Assembly (NCBI RefSeq): GCF_005503145.1 | Contig: NZ_SCNV01000002.1 | Coordinates: 310,001 to 374,000 of the forward strand | Direction: 5' to 3' | Source of the DNA: Burkholderia sp. 4M9327F10 | GTDB lineage: Bacteria; Pseudomonadota; Gammaproteobacteria; Burkholderiales; Burkholderiaceae | Length of the DNA stretch: 64,000 nt | Part shown: one piece after another, positions 63,465 through 64,000 of the stretch | Numbering within the stretch: position 1 is the stretch's first letter | Layout: every line of letters begins with the position of its first letter | Translations under genes and position numbers: made by a program | Notes under the pieces: generated by a model | The model's database searches: none | What the model saw: only the letters and a program-made list of their open reading frames with translations | Told to the model about the DNA's origin: nothing

Positions 63465-64000
63465 TCACGCCGCCGCGCTCGTGATCGCGTCTGCGAACAG
63501 CGCCGCATCGACATTGCCGCCGGAGGCGATCACGACCACCCGCTTGCCTCGCAGCACATGCGCGGCCGGATCGCTCATCATCGCCGCGAGCGCGACCGCA
63601 CCGCCCGGCTCGATAACGACCCGGAACGTCTCGAAGCAGAACGCCATCGCATGCTTGACCGCAGCATCGTCGGCAGCGAGCACACCGGCGAGGCGGCTGC
63701 CGTTGATCGAGAATGGAAGCTCCGCGGGAATCGGTGCGAGCAGCGCATCGCAGATCGACACGCGGCCCGCTGGGTTCGTCTCACGCCGTCCAGACGCGAG
63801 CGAACGGCGCGTGTCGTCGAACGCGGCCGGCTCCGCAGCCCACACCTGGGCGCGCGATCCCGCGGCGTCGACCGCGAGACAGATTCCCGCCGAAAGCCCG
63901 CCGCCGCCGCACGGCGCGACAATCGCGTCGACTTCGCCGTGCAGTTGATCGAGCGCCTCGAACGCCACGGTGCCCTGCCCGGCGATGACGTGATGATGGT
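63465..64000 (-). CDS. Threonine-dehydratase-like PLP enzyme, N-terminus beyond window
   Basis: About 178 C-terminal residues of a fold-type II PLP lyase. The phosphate-binding loop VAPCGGGGLSAGICLA is complete, IEPGGAVALAA and VIASGGNVD mark the C-terminal part, and HHHVIAGQGTVAFE opens the visible piece. The catalytic lysine lies outside the window. It is convergent with the amidotransferase gene. EutB of ectoine-degradation clusters belongs to this family, as do serine/threonine racemases and dehydratases, so the function is not fixed. Confidence 0.82.
   Translation of the reverse strand, partial: HHHVIAGQGTVAFEALDQLHGEVDAIVAPCGGGGLSAGICLAVDAAGSRAQVWAAEPAAFDDTRRSLASGRRETNPAGRVSICDALLAPIPAELPFSINGSRLAGVLAADDAAVKHAMAFCFETFRVVIEPGGAVALAAMMSDPAAHVLRGKRVVVIASGGNVDAALFADAITSAAA

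Overview
The window looks like a chromosomal segment of a Burkholderiaceae beta-proteobacterium, most likely Paraburkholderia, Caballeronia or Burkholderia. The reasons are high GC, two Burkholderia-type trimeric porins with the AHAQSSVTLYG/F start, many LysR, GntR and TetR regulators, and large amino-acid and peptide catabolic operons. No rRNA, tRNA, CRISPR or phage genes were seen. The genus is an inference from protein style, not from a marker gene.

Layout. 1-14 kb: partial Nramp metal transporter (mntH), nitrite/formate channel (nirC), a two-component system, a CSS-EAL phosphodiesterase, a chemoreceptor, a porin, and a divergent MFS exporter/LysR pair. 14-21 kb: a bufferin-type metal-RiPP region. 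A DoxX-DoxX-NDH-2 fusion protein lies divergent to bufA-bufB-bufC, and an ECF sigma/NrsF pair faces them. Further right lies a second, inverted and decayed copy (bufA2, a bufB/bufC deletion scar, doxX, and an NrsF paralogue without cysteines). Four exact copies of GTAACC-N16-CGAA sit in front of the NDH-2 fusion, bufA1, the sigma factor and bufA2, which ties the region into one regulon. 21-34 kb: a transposase-derived DNA-binding protein, a large Ig-repeat autotransporter, a periplasmic binding protein plus sensor kinase without a regulator, a TetR-controlled alpha/beta hydrolase, an AI-2E family transporter, and an SDR/tautomerase/VOC trio.

34-44.6 kb: a LysR-linked operon for D-amino-acid derivatives: a complete Dpp-type importer, N-carbamoyl-D-amino-acid hydrolase, N-acyl-D-amino-acid deacylase, and a convergent porin. 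44.8-54.4 kb: a GntR-controlled amino-acid module. One operon holds an aminotransferase, 5-oxoprolinase PxpBCA, an M20 N-carbamoyl-type amidohydrolase and a D-2-hydroxyacid dehydrogenase. A second holds an amino-acid ABC importer. Three related 25-bp sites lie before both operons and the gntR gene. 54.8-64 kb: a GntR regulator with two winged-helix domains, divergent from an operon with an ABC permease and ATPase but no binding protein. It continues with an M20 deacylase, an enolase-superfamily racemase, a creatinase/DoeA-like M24 protein, an aminotransferase and a CTP-synthase-like amidotransferase. A partial threonine-dehydratase-like gene converges on it at the window edge.

The most unusual part is 14-21 kb. 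It appears to be a split, inverted bufferin system: the modifying enzyme is only in copy 1, the stand-alone DoxX only in copy 2, both copies keep nearly identical precursors, and a membrane NDH-2 fusion is attached to the regulon.
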